Assembly: GCA_023269545.1 (NCBI GenBank)
Contig: JAHFTB010000009.1
Location: 1-64,000 of the forward strand
Source of the DNA: Verrucomicrobiota bacterium
Lineage (GTDB): Bacteria > Verrucomicrobiota > Verrucomicrobiia > Chthoniobacterales > Xiphinematobacteraceae
Length of the DNA stretch: 64,000 bases
Direction of reading: 5' to 3'
This document shows positions 63,101 through 64,000 of this stretch, one piece after another. The translations under genes and the position numbers were made by a program. The notes under the pieces were generated by a model. It searched no databases, was not told where the DNA came from, and was given only the letters and a program-made list of their open reading frames with translations. Position 1 is the first letter of the stretch. Every line of letters begins with the position of its first letter.

Positions 63101-64000
63101 ATGGGACCATTATCCGCGATACTCAACAACATGCGGGGCCTTTTGGTTATGCACGCCTGCAGCAGGAAAAATCCGAAGCGGAGGCGGCAGTCCGGACAGC
63201 AATGGAAATCACGGGGGAAGTAGGGAATGAAGTGCGGGAAAAAGCGGCATCCATTTCTCACAAAACCAATAAGGATAGTTTCGTAGCAGTACTTGAAAAA
63301 ATAAAAGAGGAAACCGGAAAATACTTAATTCCAGTTGTTAATCTGGAAAATGGACTCACGCATGATATCGAAATTTCCTTGGAAAGAGCGCAGGTTTTAA
63401 AAACAGCGCAAGAAACCTTAAAATTTAGCTATGAGCCATTAAAACCTTTTATAGAAAGAGAGAGTACCGGACAGTTAAGAATGAAAGGAATTGAAGGAGC
63501 CCAAGGGCATTCCGGGACTATGAACGGGGCATTCTTCGCCATGGCATTACTCCGGTATATCAAAGAGACTAAATTATCGGACGAGGAAAAGCTGAGTGTA
63601 TACTGGAATCTCGGAGGGCTGGGAGTAGCGGTTGCCGGAGATGGCGTGGAACTAGGCAAGCTCGTCAGCGAGGCGATGGGCAGTACGGTGGAACGTTCCT
63701 TACAAACTTTGGGACGCGTATTTGAAGGTGCTAATATCGTATTTATGGTGGGATCGGTGGGATGGGATAGCTATGAATTAGCTGCTACGGACGATCCAGT
63801 AAAGCGGGTTGGGTTGGCAATTGGCTTGGGATTTAATCTTGGAGCCTTGGGACTGCAGGGAGGAAGTATGGGAATGAGTCTGCTCATGCCTGCGGCGGCT
63901 GGAACGCTAGGTGCCATAGGATCTTTAGCAGTGCCATTGATGGGAGTAGGCTTTGGATTTTCCGTTTTTGGCGAGCAAATCGCGCGGAACAATCAAGCAG
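60187..64000 (+). CDS. Large toxin-like protein: helical repeats, C80 cysteine protease domain, TcdA/TcdB-like pore region (3' end outside window)
   Basis: At least 1271 residues from ATG 60187 (ATG 60217 is an alternative), open to the window end. Residues about 60-740 are an array of roughly 22-24-residue units of the type L(T/S)xEQIxxLxPEVFxxL, with no signal peptide. Residues about 755-960 match the peptidase C80 autoprotease of clostridial and MARTX toxins: YDKVILLGHGENQ with His830 and HLSILACGIKAELG with Cys868. That domain is activated by inositol phosphates in those families and releases the toxin cargo. From about 1140 a Gly/Ala-rich hydrophobic stretch (GLGVAVAGDGVELG ... GTLGAIGSLAVPLMGVGFGFSV) resembles the TcdA/TcdB pore-forming region. 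The toxic cargo, if any, lies beyond the window or is the N-terminal array. Confidence 0.8.
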   Translation, partial: MSHFPPLSFAMDIRLPLTSLPEERIEEVSEISSEASIDQSQISQLVIKRQRRAVFPGEYDNIVCNTPPEKIANIDPEIFKNLTSEGVQRLSSEQIMQLIPEQVTALPSRVFALLMPQQIAQLNALVFRKLSADYLNHLPLAKRASERIPQITTEQLSQIPVEVFFDLNSGFLMSLKPRQISTLSGEQLAEINPEIFKHPSIIYFISALNKNQFSELTANQIRAISPKNFQKLFSDYLERGQNLLENFKGGQLRLLTEDQISVAIQLTDNKFIMKSYLMDYFRTMPEYEVRKLTQQEIRILGPDMLQQLGTAFLKKLNSMQLDWFTENQLKVFKSEDIQSARQQSKTTEALIQTRLRRVKQAYLSQISSTQLAEKNPDFFTKLSASDISVLSPSQIEKMTPTQISAQKADFFHYLNTKQLVTFGKIQRQAISPEVFTKLTIENFWGKLVPLQSRLIFIDPKYQRFFSLSQFHAIIQSLTPEQVAGIPVEVYQKMGDEFLLAIQPPALAKVPAKVFRYVTQNFVKDFNLDQVRSLNARQVLCLRLKVFSHLRSEQISAMDSGIFGSFTKEHIGSLNSKVFSALKPLQVVNLKSEVFANITRPDIQNLDPKIFSIIRVEHLNALADIPADKVNNGEKNHPIQWLTEAQIQKIPRELIGKIHSHFFEKLTQHQWDSFRLVQLQEISVENILKWKTDNSFLYQKLVAEKDSLFFDQRTALEVLPHPFSGKRKQNDVGDPAVQSPEKKVRLERRQAVLLFVPKTELYTNQLTEFRSAVENLRSKHPESAFYALSWDENERLEQWQLHDSQEKLATSWKTLEDFPQGEYDKVILLGHGENQLGRFEDIHYVALVEAIAKWTRNISKIKHLSILACGIKAELGVMLYRKLYQESPMFGKVPLLKVPEIDRITGSELPVYIAGNGEEGTSKNTAVQVGNRLYQDKQDGKIKHGVSDAKWEVKRNVEGKIEITSYLLPTHGNGTIIRDTQQHAGPFGYARLQQEKSEAEAAVRTAMEITGEVGNEVREKAASISHKTNKDSFVAVLEKIKEETGKYLIPVVNLENGLTHDIEISLERAQVLKTAQETLKFSYEPLKPFIERESTGQLRMKGIEGAQGHSGTMNGAFFAMALLRYIKETKLSDEEKLSVYWNLGGLGVAVAGDGVELGKLVSEAMGSTVERSLQTLGRVFEGANIVFMVGSVGWDSYELAATDDPVKRVGLAIGLGFNLGALGLQGGSMGMSLLMPAAAGTLGAIGSLAVPLMGVGFGFSVFGEQIARNNQA

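Overview
The window looks like a chromosome segment from a Gram-negative bacterium of the Verrucomicrobia/PVC type. This is an inference from gene content and arrangement, because no rRNA gene is present to test it. Supporting points are a lipid A cluster using LpxI (lpxI - Gfo/Idh oxidoreductase - lpxB), a carbohydrate porin of the OprB type, a LolD-type ATPase, a roughly 990-residue SecA with a C-terminal zinc motif, a PF07399-type putative Na+/H+ antiporter, a GH63/MGH1-like glucosidase, and a general lack of Shine-Dalgarno sequences. Base composition is intermediate, close to 50% GC by eye.

Layout. 1-19.5 kb: a truncated polysaccharide deacetylase with a hexapeptide repeat stalk, hydroxypyruvate isomerase, the PLP-binding YggS protein, SecA, a cysteine desulfurase, PurA, UppS, an NtrC-like regulator with an altered receiver domain, a class IV aminotransferase, Mfd, a SurA/PrsA-type chaperone, PdxA, a second deacetylase and a heptosyltransferase-like GT9. 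19.5-24 kb: a pstSCAB-phoU phosphate uptake operon on the minus strand. 24-27.2 kb: a LolD-like ATPase, two TPM-domain proteins, a LemA lipoprotein and tRNA-Ala(GGC). 27-39 kb: a GH63-like glucosidase, an unidentified tail-anchored protein, the antiporter, sucA-sucB, an Rrf2 regulator and a porin. 39-45 kb: a minus-strand run serS-tilS-lpxI-gfo-lpxB. 45-53 kb: DUF3597, a copper ATPase, a broken ankyrin gene, stand-alone CoaB, a small membrane protein, yebC-rho-ogt and an SUI1/YciH protein. 53-64 kb: typA, then two very large plus-strand genes.

The most unusual part is the right end. The last gene, which runs off the window, combines a long array of 'PEQ/PEVF' helical repeats, a C80-type cysteine protease domain with a GHG histidine and an ACG cysteine, and a glycine/alanine-rich hydrophobic segment like the pore-forming region of large clostridial toxins. 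The 1669-residue gene just upstream appears to carry a related domain in which both catalytic positions are proline. Together they look like a large-toxin locus, which would fit an animal- or protist-associated bacterium.

The second theme is small dispersed repeats. An 83-84 bp element with imperfect terminal inverted repeats occurs three times intact and once truncated between 35 and 53 kb. An 85-90 bp element occurs both between genes and, in the same reading frame, inside two unrelated genes (the giant gene and the C-terminus of the Gfo/Idh oxidoreductase). A 60 bp element and a TATAGCGG/CCGCTATA palindrome also recur. secA and mfd each have an in-frame partial duplication of their own 3' end beyond the stop codon.
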